From contig JACMNQ010000052.1 in assembly GCA_014378465.1 (NCBI GenBank), positions 35,981 to 99,980 on the forward strand: a stretch of DNA of 64,000 nt, written 5' to 3'. Source of the DNA: Oligoflexia bacterium (GTDB taxonomy: Bacteria; Bdellovibrionota; UBA1018). Below, in pieces: positions 32,133 to 40,384 of the stretch. Position 1 is the first letter of the stretch, and each line of letters starts with the position of its first letter. A model generated the notes under the pieces. That model was not told the DNA's origin. It made no database searches and saw only the letters and a list, made by a program, of their open reading frames with translations. The position numbers were made by a program, and so were the translations under genes.

Positions 32133-33659
32133 TCACAGTTTAGTCGGAACTCCCCGTCCATAGGAAGTGGTTTCCATGGCCGATGCACCGAAAACGATCT
32201 GATTGCAGGAATTTTCACAGGCTCCGCAGCCCACGCAGCGGTCATAATTGACGTGAACCGGACGAGAAGGGATCTGACCTGCTGGAGCGGGCATTTCGCT
32301 GCCGCCGCCTCCCGGCGGTTTCCAGCCATCGACAAATTCAATCGCGTTCGTCGGGCAGACCTTGATGCATTCGCTGCAGTACTTGTTTTCCGTGTGACTG
32401 ATGCACTGGGAACTGTTGAAAACCGCGGTCCCCGCCTTGAATTTGTACTTTTCCTCGATCGGGTACTTCATGATCGCGTCAGTCGGGCAAGCCTGCGAAC
32501 AGGCGTTGCAGCCGGGAAGACACGCGCCTTCAGTCGCGACCAGCACCGGAGACCAGAATGCGCGCAGACCGTATTCGAGTCCCGCCGGCTTGATGATGCC
32601 ACTGGGGCAGGCCTTCGTGCATTCGTTGCAGCGAATGCAGCTGGTGAGAAAATCTCTTTCTTCGCGACTCATCGGCGGACGAATGAGCTTCTTGTGGGAA
32701 GTCGGGTTGCCTCCAGCCATGCTCAAGGCAGGCGCGGCGATCATCACTGCCGCCGCACTTGTGATGACCTGACGCCTCTCGAGATTGACGGGCGCATACT
32801 CAGGTGCAGCCACGGGGATCGGAGATTTCAGAGTGAAGAAGTTGGCATCGACGGGACATTCCTGCGAGCACGAGAAGCACTTGATGCATTCCGACTCATT
32901 GTAGATTTCGGCGTTCTGAAAATTGATGGCGCCGGTCGGACAGTGATTCGCGCAGATGTTGCAGTGAACGCAGCCTTCAGTCACCCGGCGCAAGCTCGAG
33001 TGCCTGGACATGATCGCGAGGTAGGCGCCCAGAGGGCAGGCCACGCGGCACCAGATGCGGGAAAGTCGAGTGGTCGCGGACATGATCGCGAGAAACAGGA
33101 TGAGAGTTCCGCCGTCGATGAAGTAACCATGCTTGCCAGGAGCCTGGCCCGCGCTCCAGATCACTTCACTGGACTTGCGGAAAAAGGGATCGATCAAAGT
33201 TGCGGCGACACGAGTGATCAGAACGATGGGGTCAAAGCCCATGAGTGGTCCCACTCCGCCGAAGATCGCGAAAACAAGCAGAGCGACGAGCAGGTAGTAC
33301 TTGAAACGAAAGTAAGACGGAGAAGGGCCTTCAAAATTGACTCGAAGACGCTTGAGGACCCAGCCGTAAGCATCAAAAATCGCGCCGAGCGGACAGACCC
33401 AGCCACAGAACACTCTCCCCAGAAGAATGCTGACGGCGAGCGTGACGAGTCCCAGTAGGAGAATCGTCACGCTCATGCGAAGTCCTCCGGTCACGATGGT
33501 CATGACCAGAGGATCAATTCGAAGCATCAGTGAAACGGGCAGATGCCTCGCCATCCACGAATCCATCGGGTGACGTGTCGCCAGGATCAGCGCCACCCAG
33601 AGGGTGAAGACCGCGGACTGAACCGCGATGCGGATGTAGCGGGTGGGCATTCCGAACAT
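32133..33659 (-). CDS. NapH-NapG-type fusion: polytopic Fe-S protein with internal Tat-like signal
   Basis: 508 residues. Residues 1-275 are NapH-like: four or more membrane helices, two CP-type cytoplasmic motifs (FCGWVCPLGAIFDAYGW, RVACPLGAYLAIM) and two 4Fe-4S motifs (CVHCNICANHCP, CIKCFSCSQECP). Residues 290-316 read VNLERRQVITSAAAVMIAAP plus ALSMAG, a twin-arginine-like signal as found at the start of MauM/NapG proteins. The C-terminal part has four more clusters (CIRCNECTKACP, CNACSQACP, CSECIKVCP, CVGCGACENSC). NapGH-type pairs pass quinol electrons to periplasmic partners. The FMN-binding gene lies three bases upstream in the same operon. Confidence 0.9.
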   Translation of the reverse strand: MFGMPTRYIRIAVQSAVFTLWVALILATRHPMDSWMARHLPVSLMLRIDPLVMTIVTGGLRMSVTILLLGLVTLAVSILLGRVFCGWVCPLGAIFDAYGWVLKRLRVNFEGPSPSYFRFKYYLLVALLVFAIFGGVGPLMGFDPIVLITRVAATLIDPFFRKSSEVIWSAGQAPGKHGYFIDGGTLILFLAIMSATTRLSRIWCRVACPLGAYLAIMSRHSSLRRVTEGCVHCNICANHCPTGAINFQNAEIYNESECIKCFSCSQECPVDANFFTLKSPIPVAAPEYAPVNLERRQVITSAAAVMIAAPALSMAGGNPTSHKKLIRPPMSREERDFLTSCIRCNECTKACPSGIIKPAGLEYGLRAFWSPVLVATEGACLPGCNACSQACPTDAIMKYPIEEKYKFKAGTAVFNSSQCISHTENKYCSECIKVCPTNAIEFVDGWKPPGGGGSEMPAPAGQIPSRPVHVNYDRCVGCGACENSCNQIVFGASAMETTSYGRGVPTKL

Positions 33660-33662
33660 GAG

Positions 33663-34166
33663 TTAGAGTTTGCCCTTCATCTGTGAAGCGGCGGTGATGG
33701 AGCGTTTGACGGCGTCAGTGGTGAGGTTTGCGCTTCCGGTCGCCTTGGCGATGGTACTGATCTGAGAACTCAGCTTGGCGACATCGGCTGGGCCCTTGCC
33801 CTTGAACTGATCCAGGAAGCTCGCGGCTTTCGTTGGAAACGCATGGGGGCAGGACATCTCGACGACTCGAACTTCCGAAACTTTATTGGTCTTGGCATCC
33901 ACTCCGACCACCCAGGTGTGAGTGCAGCTCGGCTCGTAAATTCCTTTTTCGACGAAAGCGTACTTTTCAGGCTGTCCTGAAGCATCTTTGGAATAGAACA
34001 GAGTGACGTCACGCTTGTCGACATTCACGGTCTTGCGAAAGGCTTTGGTCGTGCCAAGCGCGGCAGCCGCGGCTTTTCCGAGAGGTTCAAATTCAGCGGC
34101 ATGCGCGGACTCCATTTGAGACAGAAATAAGATCACCAGAACGGAACGAGTCAGCATCTTCTTCAT
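33663..34166 (-). CDS. Exported FMN-binding-domain protein
   Basis: 167 residues from ATG at 34164-34166 with GGGAG upstream. Sec signal MKKMLTRSVLVILFLSQMESAHA. The mature part matches FMN-bind domains (RnfG/NqrC/NosR): YAFVEKGIYEPSCTHTWVVG, VSEVRVVEMSCPHA and the C-terminal KATGSANLTTDAVKRSI. The last segment is where the SGATxT flavinylation site should be; here it reads GSANLT, so the acceptor Thr is uncertain. Starts inside the stop of the ApbE gene (ATGA), so flavin transferase and its likely substrate are coupled. Probably shuttles electrons with the NapH-NapG fusion in the periplasm. Confidence 0.88.
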   Translation of the reverse strand: MKKMLTRSVLVILFLSQMESAHAAEFEPLGKAAAAALGTTKAFRKTVNVDKRDVTLFYSKDASGQPEKYAFVEKGIYEPSCTHTWVVGVDAKTNKVSEVRVVEMSCPHAFPTKAASFLDQFKGKGPADVAKLSSQISTIAKATGSANLTTDAVKRSITAASQMKGKL

Positions 34167-35296
34167 GTTTTTCTCCCTTTCAATTTGGACTGGTCCCCTG
34201 CTTTCACTTTCTTGAGATGCAGAAGCACCATGGACAGTACGAAAACCGGCAGCAGAATCCACGCGGGATTGCGCTCATAAAGGTAGGGATTGAAGGCGTT
34301 GCCTCCCATTGAACCCAGATCAACCACTTCATCCGCCGAAGGTCCATCAGCCAGAGCGACGGAAGTACCCAGAAATGTCGTCAGAAATGAACTCGCCAGG
34401 CAGGCCAGGAACACTGTCGAAACGGCTCGCGCCGGCGCTCCCCAGAAAGACTGAAAAAGTCCGTTCCATGAAGGAACTCCCTGACCATCAATCACTGCGG
34501 CAGCGGGAGTGATGAGTTGTGAAGAAATCCGAGGATAGCCTTCTTCCCAGCCTGCAACGAAGAGAGCGGTGGAGAGAGCATCCGCATCCGCAGCTGACGA
34601 GCAGGCGACCAGTGCGCTTCGAACCTGAGAAGTCACTCGCAAATTTCGAGGATCAATCAGGTGAGCGCCCTGCTCCAGCGTGCCTGAGATTCCAAGCGCG
34701 ATGGGTCGACCCGTGAAATGACTGAACTCAATCCCGAGGTAATTTCCATCCTGGTCCTTCGACCAGCTCCAGGCCCACTGCCAGGGCTCGTTTCGTTCAG
34801 CGTGTCCGGAGAAGATCAGACTCGATCCTCCCGCGTTGAGAAGAAAATCCGAATATCCGTGTTGCTCGAGCAATGTTCGAACCTGATCAAGTGCGTAGCC
34901 TTTTCCGATCGCACCGAAACCAAGATGAGTTCCGGCAGTGCGAATGACGTTCTGATTCTCGATGCGCACCGCAGGCTTTTCAGCTGATGGCGAAAGTTCC
35001 ATTCGGCTTTTGGCAGTGCAGTCAAATGCACCATGGGTCAACTGATTCAGCTGCTGAGCGCGAGTGAGCAGTCGGTTCCCATGATCTGAAAATTTTATCG
35101 GCACACCCGGCTTTCCGTGATTGAGTCGGTGAACGGGGCTCTGCGGAAGATACTCGCTCAGCTCCAGTTCAAGTTCTTGAACAAGGCGATGTGCTGACAG
35201 AAGCACGCTCTCCGCATGACGAGAGCGGGTGGCATCGCAACTCACGAAGAACTCAAAAGTCGTCGCCATGTGATTTTGTGCAAGCTTGATGCGCAT
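34163..35296 (-). CDS. apbE: ApbE-type FMN transferase with C-terminal membrane extension
   Basis: 377 residues from ATG at 35294-35296; the frame is open further but upstream residues show no better start. ApbE motifs: HMATTFEFFV at the N-terminus, FGAIGKGYALDQ, LLNAGGSSLIFSG, ISGTLEQGAHLIDP and SSAADADALSTALF. The enzyme links FMN from FAD to Thr of target proteins and binds Mg2+. No N-terminal signal peptide is visible, although the family is normally exported. Instead the last 95 residues hold a signal-like hydrophobic stretch (VSTVFLACLASSFLTTFLG) and a membrane helix (AWILLPVFVLSMVLL). Leads the operon to the FMN-binding protein and NapH-NapG fusion. Confidence 0.88.
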   Translation of the reverse strand: MRIKLAQNHMATTFEFFVSCDATRSRHAESVLLSAHRLVQELELELSEYLPQSPVHRLNHGKPGVPIKFSDHGNRLLTRAQQLNQLTHGAFDCTAKSRMELSPSAEKPAVRIENQNVIRTAGTHLGFGAIGKGYALDQVRTLLEQHGYSDFLLNAGGSSLIFSGHAERNEPWQWAWSWSKDQDGNYLGIEFSHFTGRPIALGISGTLEQGAHLIDPRNLRVTSQVRSALVACSSAADADALSTALFVAGWEEGYPRISSQLITPAAAVIDGQGVPSWNGLFQSFWGAPARAVSTVFLACLASSFLTTFLGTSVALADGPSADEVVDLGSMGGNAFNPYLYERNPAWILLPVFVLSMVLLHLKKVKAGDQSKLKGRKT

Positions 35297-35349
35297 GACT
35301 ACATTGTATATGAGTCCGACTGAGAGCCGCGAAAAAAACTTCACTTGGC

Positions 35350-35913
35350 ATGCGGGCTTTTTCAGTCGATAATCGGATGGTGCGTAAAAGAATTGGCGAC
35401 ATTTTCGTTGAAAAAGGCCTCGTTACCGAGGCTCAGCTGCAGGAAATTATTGCCTATGGTCGCAAGACCGGGATGCGCTTCGGCGATGCCGCTCTCGCCA
35501 TGGGATTCATCGACACGCAGAAGCTGGCCAAGGTGTTCGGTCCCAACAATCGAGTCGATTTTTTTTACATGGATCCGATGTATTTTCCAAAAATCACGCA
35601 GGATCTGCTTCCACGTGAGCTGATGCTCCAATACGGTGTGCTGCCCTTGGGTTTCAAGACTCACTATCGATTCTTCAGAAGCTCGAAAAGCCTCAATCTC
35701 GGCCTGCTGAACCCTGACAATGAGGAAGCCATCCATGAAGCGCGGCAGGCGGCACATGCGAGACTCGGGGCCGACGGTTTTCAGAAGGTTCATGTCTTTC
35801 TGATTCTCAGTGACCAATTTATTGACGTTTTTGGTGAAGTTTACAAGATGGACGCCATTTCCATCAAAACGTCTCAGCTCCAGCTTGACCCTCTTCTTGA
35901 AGTCGCCCTGTGA
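35350..35913 (+). CDS. Stand-alone MshEN (GspE N-terminal)-like protein
   Basis: 187 residues from ATG at 35350; ATG at 35377 (MVRKRIGD) is an equally good start and neither has a clear ribosome site. Residues 13-60 (IGDIFVEKGLVTEAQLQEII followed by RFGDAALAMGFID) match the first MshEN motif that binds c-di-GMP or interacts with secretion platforms. The rest (about 100 residues) has LPRELMLQYGVLPLGFK, typical of GspE N-terminal domains. There is no ATPase domain. May be an adaptor responding to c-di-GMP (inference). Divergent from apbE. Confidence 0.75.
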   Translation: MRAFSVDNRMVRKRIGDIFVEKGLVTEAQLQEIIAYGRKTGMRFGDAALAMGFIDTQKLAKVFGPNNRVDFFYMDPMYFPKITQDLLPRELMLQYGVLPLGFKTHYRFFRSSKSLNLGLLNPDNEEAIHEARQAAHARLGADGFQKVHVFLILSDQFIDVFGEVYKMDAISIKTSQLQLDPLLEVAL

Positions 35914-35988
35914 AATCGGACACACCTTTGAAATGCGTCTGATTGAAAATTCTGGATCAGTGGGAGGGTTGTCCGCTAAACTGGTTGG

Positions 35989-36486
35989 ATGCTCACGAGA
36001 AGTGCCTGTTCCCATCTCAGTTCCGCGCTCATTCTGGCGATTGCTCTGACCGCTGGTCTATCGATGCCGGCTTGCAATGGCTTGAGCAAACAGCCAGGAG
36101 CTCTGGACTCCAAGGGTGGAGACTTTTCGGAACTGGTTCAGAACTGCGAAAAAGCACAGACCTTCAAGCTGACTGTTCAGCCCATCTTTCAGTCCCGATG
36201 TGCAAGCTGTCATCAGACCGGAGGAGCAGGCGCCGGAAAGCTTCAGCTCAACAACGGTACTGCCCTCACGGACAATCAGATCGGACAGAACTACTTCGCA
36301 AGTGTCTCCCATCTGTTGCCTGACGACGGCGGAGACTACACTCTCAATCCCATCGTCCTTTACCCCGCTGGCAACAATCATATCTCGGCAATGCCCGTCA
36401 CTGAGGACGATTACACGACCGTGCTGACCTGGATCCAGACCCAGAGAGACAGCTCCATCGCGTGCGACGGATTGCCGGCCAACTGA
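35989..36486 (+). CDS. Monoheme cytochrome-c-like lipoprotein
   Basis: 165 residues. N-terminal signal with lipobox-like end (LAIALTAGLSMPAC). A single heme c motif CASCH (SRCASCHQTGGAG, about residue 70) is followed by LQLNNG and a later Met (HISAMPVTEDDY) that could be the sixth ligand. This arrangement matches small planctomycete-type or single-domain cytochrome c modules. Likely in the periplasm, anchored to a membrane. Neighbours are an MshEN protein and a convergent porin-like barrel. Electron partner unknown; the flavin/Fe-S genes nearby are candidates. Confidence 0.82.
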   Translation: MLTRSACSHLSSALILAIALTAGLSMPACNGLSKQPGALDSKGGDFSELVQNCEKAQTFKLTVQPIFQSRCASCHQTGGAGAGKLQLNNGTALTDNQIGQNYFASVSHLLPDDGGDYTLNPIVLYPAGNNHISAMPVTEDDYTTVLTWIQTQRDSSIACDGLPAN

Positions 36487-36516
36487 GCGGCTCAAGTCGG
36501 CGCTTCAGAAAATACT

Positions 36517-37827
36517 TCAGAACGCGATGATCACGCGAGCTGCGGTGTAGCTGTAGCCCTTTTTCGCGGATCTCATTTCAAGATCCTTGCTGTGCTCGAT
36601 CGAGTATTCAATCAGGTTGGGTTTGTAGAGGACAGTGGCTCCGATGATTCTGACATCGTTGGGATCCAGAACCCGATCGTCGACCTGAACCTGTCCTAAG
36701 CGACCCAGAACTTTCCACTTCTGTTCGGCCCCAAGTTTCTGGCCGACTTCGCCATAGTAGCCGCCGCGAGTGAAGGGCCCGCTCACCGTGTTCACACTCA
36801 TCTTGGCCAATCCGAAACGGAACTCCGTACCCCGACCCAGTCGCAGCTGAGTGTCAAAGCCCAGTATGCTCATGGTCTGCGAAAGGGGATTATCCTGACT
36901 GTTCCACCGATTTGAGTAGTACGAAAATCCCAATCCCAGTCGGCTTCCCACTTTGGCAGCCACGCGGCCGCCAATCGCCTTTGCGCGGTTATTGTCCGCA
37001 CTGGTCGGAAGATCGGAGAACGAAGGATAAGGAGTGGTTGCTCCAGTTGGATCCTTTCCACCGTCTCTAAATCCATTCACGACATAAAGATGCGTGTCGA
37101 GTGCGAACTTCGGAGTGTCAAACCACTTGTACTTGAGCCCCACCCCGAGATCCGTCCAGAGATCCGGCAGAAATACCGGACCCGTGCCGGGAGAAAGTCG
37201 CGAGACATTGACTCGCCCTCCGAAAATATTGTGAGGAGCCATGTCGTCAAACGGGATCCAGATCTTGCCCAGTCGAACCTGAAGCCTTGGAGTGGCCTGG
37301 AGGTCGAGCTCGTAATAACGAGGAGTCTCGCGGACGTCGAAAGTGAACTGAACCGTGGGGCTCGGTACGAATTCAAAAAGGAGGTAGGAATGGTAATTGT
37401 CGAAGGTGAAGTTGGAATAGCCAGGCCGGGAAATCAGATCGAGATCAAAATAGACTTTGAAGTCCGGGTGAGAGCCTGTGGCGCTGCCACCATGAAACTT
37501 CGCCGGGTCAGTTGGCGTGGCTGCGACATTTGTCGCCCCAAGATCCACCGCTTCTTCAGCTCCGCTTGAAGTGGAGCCTCCTGACTTGGCCTGCTTTTCG
37601 ACCTTTTCGAGCCTTTGAAGCGTCGTTTTGTAATGCTTGATCAGTGCCTTGAGCTGGTCCTGAGTGACGGGTCTGTTGTCTGGAGTCGTCGGTCGGCTTG
37701 GAGCCGCAGCAGCTTCTGCAGGCCCGCTCATGAAAGAAAAAAGGACTGAGAGGAGTACACTCCCCATCAGCGCTTTTCGCTTCAGGCGATCATGCAGGTT
37801 TTGACTCAGGATGAGAAAATCGATCAT
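36517..37827 (-). CDS. Outer-membrane beta-barrel protein (porin-like)
   Basis: 436 residues. Signal peptide around MGSVLLSVLFSFMSGPAEAA; the true start may be 37827 or the ATG at 37767. Residues 45-75 may form a short coiled coil (QLKALIKHYKTTLQRLEKVE). The rest has alternating strands with aromatic girdles: FKVYFDLDLISRPGYSNFTF, LRWKP-free barrel strands such as VQFTFDVRETPRY, LGLGFSYYSNRW and a C-terminal ARVIIAF ending in Phe. These are features of OprO/OprP-like or general porins. Transport specificity unknown. Converges with the monoheme lipoprotein gene. Confidence 0.85.
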   Translation of the reverse strand: MIDFLILSQNLHDRLKRKALMGSVLLSVLFSFMSGPAEAAAAPSRPTTPDNRPVTQDQLKALIKHYKTTLQRLEKVEKQAKSGGSTSSGAEEAVDLGATNVAATPTDPAKFHGGSATGSHPDFKVYFDLDLISRPGYSNFTFDNYHSYLLFEFVPSPTVQFTFDVRETPRYYELDLQATPRLQVRLGKIWIPFDDMAPHNIFGGRVNVSRLSPGTGPVFLPDLWTDLGVGLKYKWFDTPKFALDTHLYVVNGFRDGGKDPTGATTPYPSFSDLPTSADNNRAKAIGGRVAAKVGSRLGLGFSYYSNRWNSQDNPLSQTMSILGFDTQLRLGRGTEFRFGLAKMSVNTVSGPFTRGGYYGEVGQKLGAEQKWKVLGRLGQVQVDDRVLDPNDVRIIGATVLYKPNLIEYSIEHSKDLEMRSAKKGYSYTAARVIIAF

Positions 37828-37965
37828 AGATAGCGCCGATTATTTTACGCGCGCATCTATTTGCCAATCTTTTTGTCAAAATATCTCAGCTCTGTGGCAC
37901 TTGCCCAGGGATCCCCGACCCATGATGCGCAACACCAAGAACTGAAATCACGGTCACCGCGATTT

Positions 37966-38493
37966 TCAACCGGCAAGATCCAGCTTCCCGTGATCACCCA
38001 CGTGATCCGCTTTCTTGCCTGTGGTGACCGCCTTGAGAAAGCCAACCACCTGGACCATCGTGCTCGAAGTGGTTTCCCAGTACTCCGCGTGGTCGACGGT
38101 GACCTTCAGGAGAGCAAGCTCAGGATCGCTGAGACCTTTTGGAAACCACGCCTTTAGAAGCGGGTTCCAGAGCTCCCGGGCCTTGTTCTCATCTTTCACG
38201 AGCTCAGCGCGGCCGGTGATCGAGATGTAACGATTGTCACTGGGTTCGGCATAACTCAGATTGATCATGTGATGTTTCTGCACTTCTTCGACCTTGGGTG
38301 AATGTTCGCGGGTGAAGAACCAGAGGGTACCGTCGAACTCGCTGTTCTGGGTGGCCATGGGCCGGCTTCTCAGCACTCCATCAGACTCTTCAGTGGTCAT
38401 CATGGCGATCTGGATGCCCTGAATCATCGTGCCCAGCTTCTGGACGCTCTGGCTCTGTTCATGTGTCATTTCGGCGTTTGAATTTTTTTTCAT
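37966..38493 (-). CDS. Pyridoxamine-phosphate-oxidase-like (general stress protein 26) flavin protein
   Basis: 175 residues from ATG at 38491-38493. MTTEESDGVLRSRPMATQ, DGTLWFFTREHSPKVEEVQ, INLSYAEPSDNRYISITGRA and ELVKDENKARELWNPLLKAWF are characteristic of the GSP26/PNPOx-like split-barrel family that binds FMN or F420. Usual length. Cytoplasmic. The reaction is unknown; the family is often stress-induced. Stands alone on the minus strand, with a strong hairpin just upstream belonging to the protease gene. Confidence 0.88.
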   Translation of the reverse strand: MKKNSNAEMTHEQSQSVQKLGTMIQGIQIAMMTTEESDGVLRSRPMATQNSEFDGTLWFFTREHSPKVEEVQKHHMINLSYAEPSDNRYISITGRAELVKDENKARELWNPLLKAWFPKGLSDPELALLKVTVDHAEYWETTSSTMVQVVGFLKAVTTGKKADHVGDHGKLDLAG

Positions 38494-38541
38494 GGAGAAC
38501 TGGAAAGCAAGGCACATGCCTCATTCGGTCAAATCCATTGA

Positions 38542-38577
38542 AATGGGCTGCTCCGAGTTTCCTCCGAGCAGCCCATT
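38542..38577. terminator. Hairpin between subtilase and PNPOx-like genes
   Basis: AATGGGCTGCTC and its exact complement GAGCAGCCCATT flank a 12-base loop. It lies 24 bases beyond the stop of the minus-strand subtilase gene, followed on that strand by TTTCAAT. The T-tract is short, so termination may be partial. Confidence 0.6.
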
Positions 38578-38601
38578 CTTAGACAAAACTGAAGTGTACC
38601 T

Positions 38602-39996
38602 TCAGTTGAACATCGGAAGAATCGGAAGAATCATGCCCACGTCACGGTTCTGAACGAAGCCGTGAACCTGTGATGCATCGCTCCTGACGTCCCGCACATT
38701 TGAACGGGCCGAACTGATCGAGACGGACAGCGGGCTACCCGTGGATTTTCTGGCCGCTTCGAAAGCACGCTCGGGATTGACGATCCCGCCGCTGACCACT
38801 TTGCCCGCGAGAAAGGATTTCCGGTCAACCGTGCCCATGATGATCTGCTTCACTTCAGCCGGTGAGAGCTTTGGATTGATGCTCTTGATCTCAGCCGCGA
38901 CATTGCTCACGTAAGGGGCAGCTTGACTGGTGCCGCTCACGCGCATGGTCTCTCCGCCCGGGATGGTCGAAAGAATGCCGACGCCTGGAGCCGCCACTTC
39001 CACGAGAGTGGCACCGTAGTTGGAGAAGAAGGCAAGAGAGTCCTGACCGAAACTTGCTGCGACCGAGATCGTGTTGGCAGTCTTGATGTTGGTGGGAGAA
39101 GTCGGAAGGGTATCGTTGTCCGTGCCTTCGTTGCCTGCTGCAAAGACGAAAAGGGTCTTTGGTGCGGCATTCACGAAAGCCTTGCCTTCCGCCACGAGGG
39201 AATTCATGAAGCCCATGGCAAGGGACTTCGCTTCTTCTTCAGAAGGATCCTTTTTAAGGATCTCCCTGTAAAGAAGCTTCACGATCATGAGCGCCTGATC
39301 GTAGCCGGTACCGAACGAACCGTTGGCGACGTCGGCATGAAGGCTGTGGGTGTAGGCGCCGACGGTGGCCATCGTCTTCATCTGCTGCCTGGCAAGAAGA
39401 TTGAGAAGAATCTTCATCACTTTGGACTCATTGCCCGCGATGGCCGCACTCTTGCGGAGCTCAGGATTCTTCGCCAGAATCTTTTTAACGGCGAGTGGAG
39501 ATTCCGTTGGAATCAGCTTGATGCCGATGGCCTGATTTTCCTTGTGATCCTTCACGCAGATGCCGGCGACGTGAGTGCCATGCACGAAATTACCAAACTT
39601 CTGAAGCTCAGCCATGAATTTCTCATCCTTGCGCTTTGAATTGATCCAGTCCTTTTCATCCTGAGTGATGATGCCCTTGAAGGACTTGAGCTGAAGCTCG
39701 AAGAACTTGTACGGATCATTTGAAAAGCTGCCGAGGTACTTGTAGGCGATGACTTCATTGTTGTTTTCCGCGAAGTTCCAGCCGTGGATATCATCGATGT
39801 AACCATTCTGGTCATTGTCCATTCCATCATCCTTGTCGTTCGGATTGATGAAGATCTGGCCCTGCAGATCCTTGTGTCTCCAGTCCAGGCCGGAGTCAAT
39901 GACTGCAACGGTCGCTGCGGATGCGGAAGAGACTGACCACATGGAAATCGCACATGGAATGAGCAGCGTGGAAAACAGAAGTGAACGTAAAAGCAT
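38602..39996 (-). CDS. Exported subtilisin-family (S8) serine protease
   Basis: 464 residues. Signal peptide LLFSTLLIPCAISMWSVSSASA, then immediately the catalytic Asp region TVAVIDSGLDWRHKDL, so no propeptide is present. The catalytic His is in FVHGTHVAGICVKD, the oxyanion Asn in VFAAGNEG and the catalytic Ser in VSGTSQAAPYVSNVAA. An Asp-rich loop (NPNDKDDGMDNDQNGYIDD) could bind calcium. About 60 residues follow the protease domain. Active residues complete. Probably secreted or periplasmic. Confidence 0.93.
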   Translation of the reverse strand: MLLRSLLFSTLLIPCAISMWSVSSASAATVAVIDSGLDWRHKDLQGQIFINPNDKDDGMDNDQNGYIDDIHGWNFAENNNEVIAYKYLGSFSNDPYKFFELQLKSFKGIITQDEKDWINSKRKDEKFMAELQKFGNFVHGTHVAGICVKDHKENQAIGIKLIPTESPLAVKKILAKNPELRKSAAIAGNESKVMKILLNLLARQQMKTMATVGAYTHSLHADVANGSFGTGYDQALMIVKLLYREILKKDPSEEEAKSLAMGFMNSLVAEGKAFVNAAPKTLFVFAAGNEGTDNDTLPTSPTNIKTANTISVAASFGQDSLAFFSNYGATLVEVAAPGVGILSTIPGGETMRVSGTSQAAPYVSNVAAEIKSINPKLSPAEVKQIIMGTVDRKSFLAGKVVSGGIVNPERAFEAARKSTGSPLSVSISSARSNVRDVRSDASQVHGFVQNRDVGMILPILPMFN

Positions 39997-40123
39997 TTGA
40001 AGCCCCCTTTAATTTACTTCCCCAACACAGAAGAGTTGAAAATTAGTCTCATCTTTGAAACGTAAGTCAAATGTTTTTCTCCCCTCCCCGACTTCCGGCT
40101 CGCCTTGTGCAAATTCTGAATTC

Positions 40124-40384
40124 ATGAAACCGCGTTCACTCTTCTTCGAAGATGCAAGAAAAGTCCCGTGCACGGCTCCAGCCGTGGTGATCACGGGAGG
40201 CACGCGCGGGCTGGCATTTCTTCTGGCGCAGAAGCTCCTGAGCGGAGGCGCGCAGGTCATGATCTGTTCGCGGCGCAGCGTGGATCTGGAGAGCGCACTT
40301 GCGAAACTTGGGGGCGCGATCGCGGTGCCTCCTGTTCTAAAAGAATTCGTCTCCGGAAATCACCGGTGGTTCAGGCGGGTCTGA
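40124..40384 (+). pseudogene. Truncated short-chain dehydrogenase (N-terminal part only)
   Basis: ATG at 40124 opens 86 residues. AVVITGGTRGLAFLLAQKLL then SGGAQVMICSRRSVDLESAL are the Rossmann start of an SDR enzyme (TGGxxGxA, then CSRR). After about residue 60 the similarity ends and the frame runs into the 3' end of the opposite gene before stopping. No NAG or YxxxK motif. No ribosome site precedes it. A remnant is the best reading. Confidence 0.65.

Noticed and set aside
32253..33458. Open frame of 401 codons on the plus strand
   Set aside because: Antisense to the NapH-NapG fusion with its many Cys motifs; composition Arg/Asp-rich and no recognisable domain.
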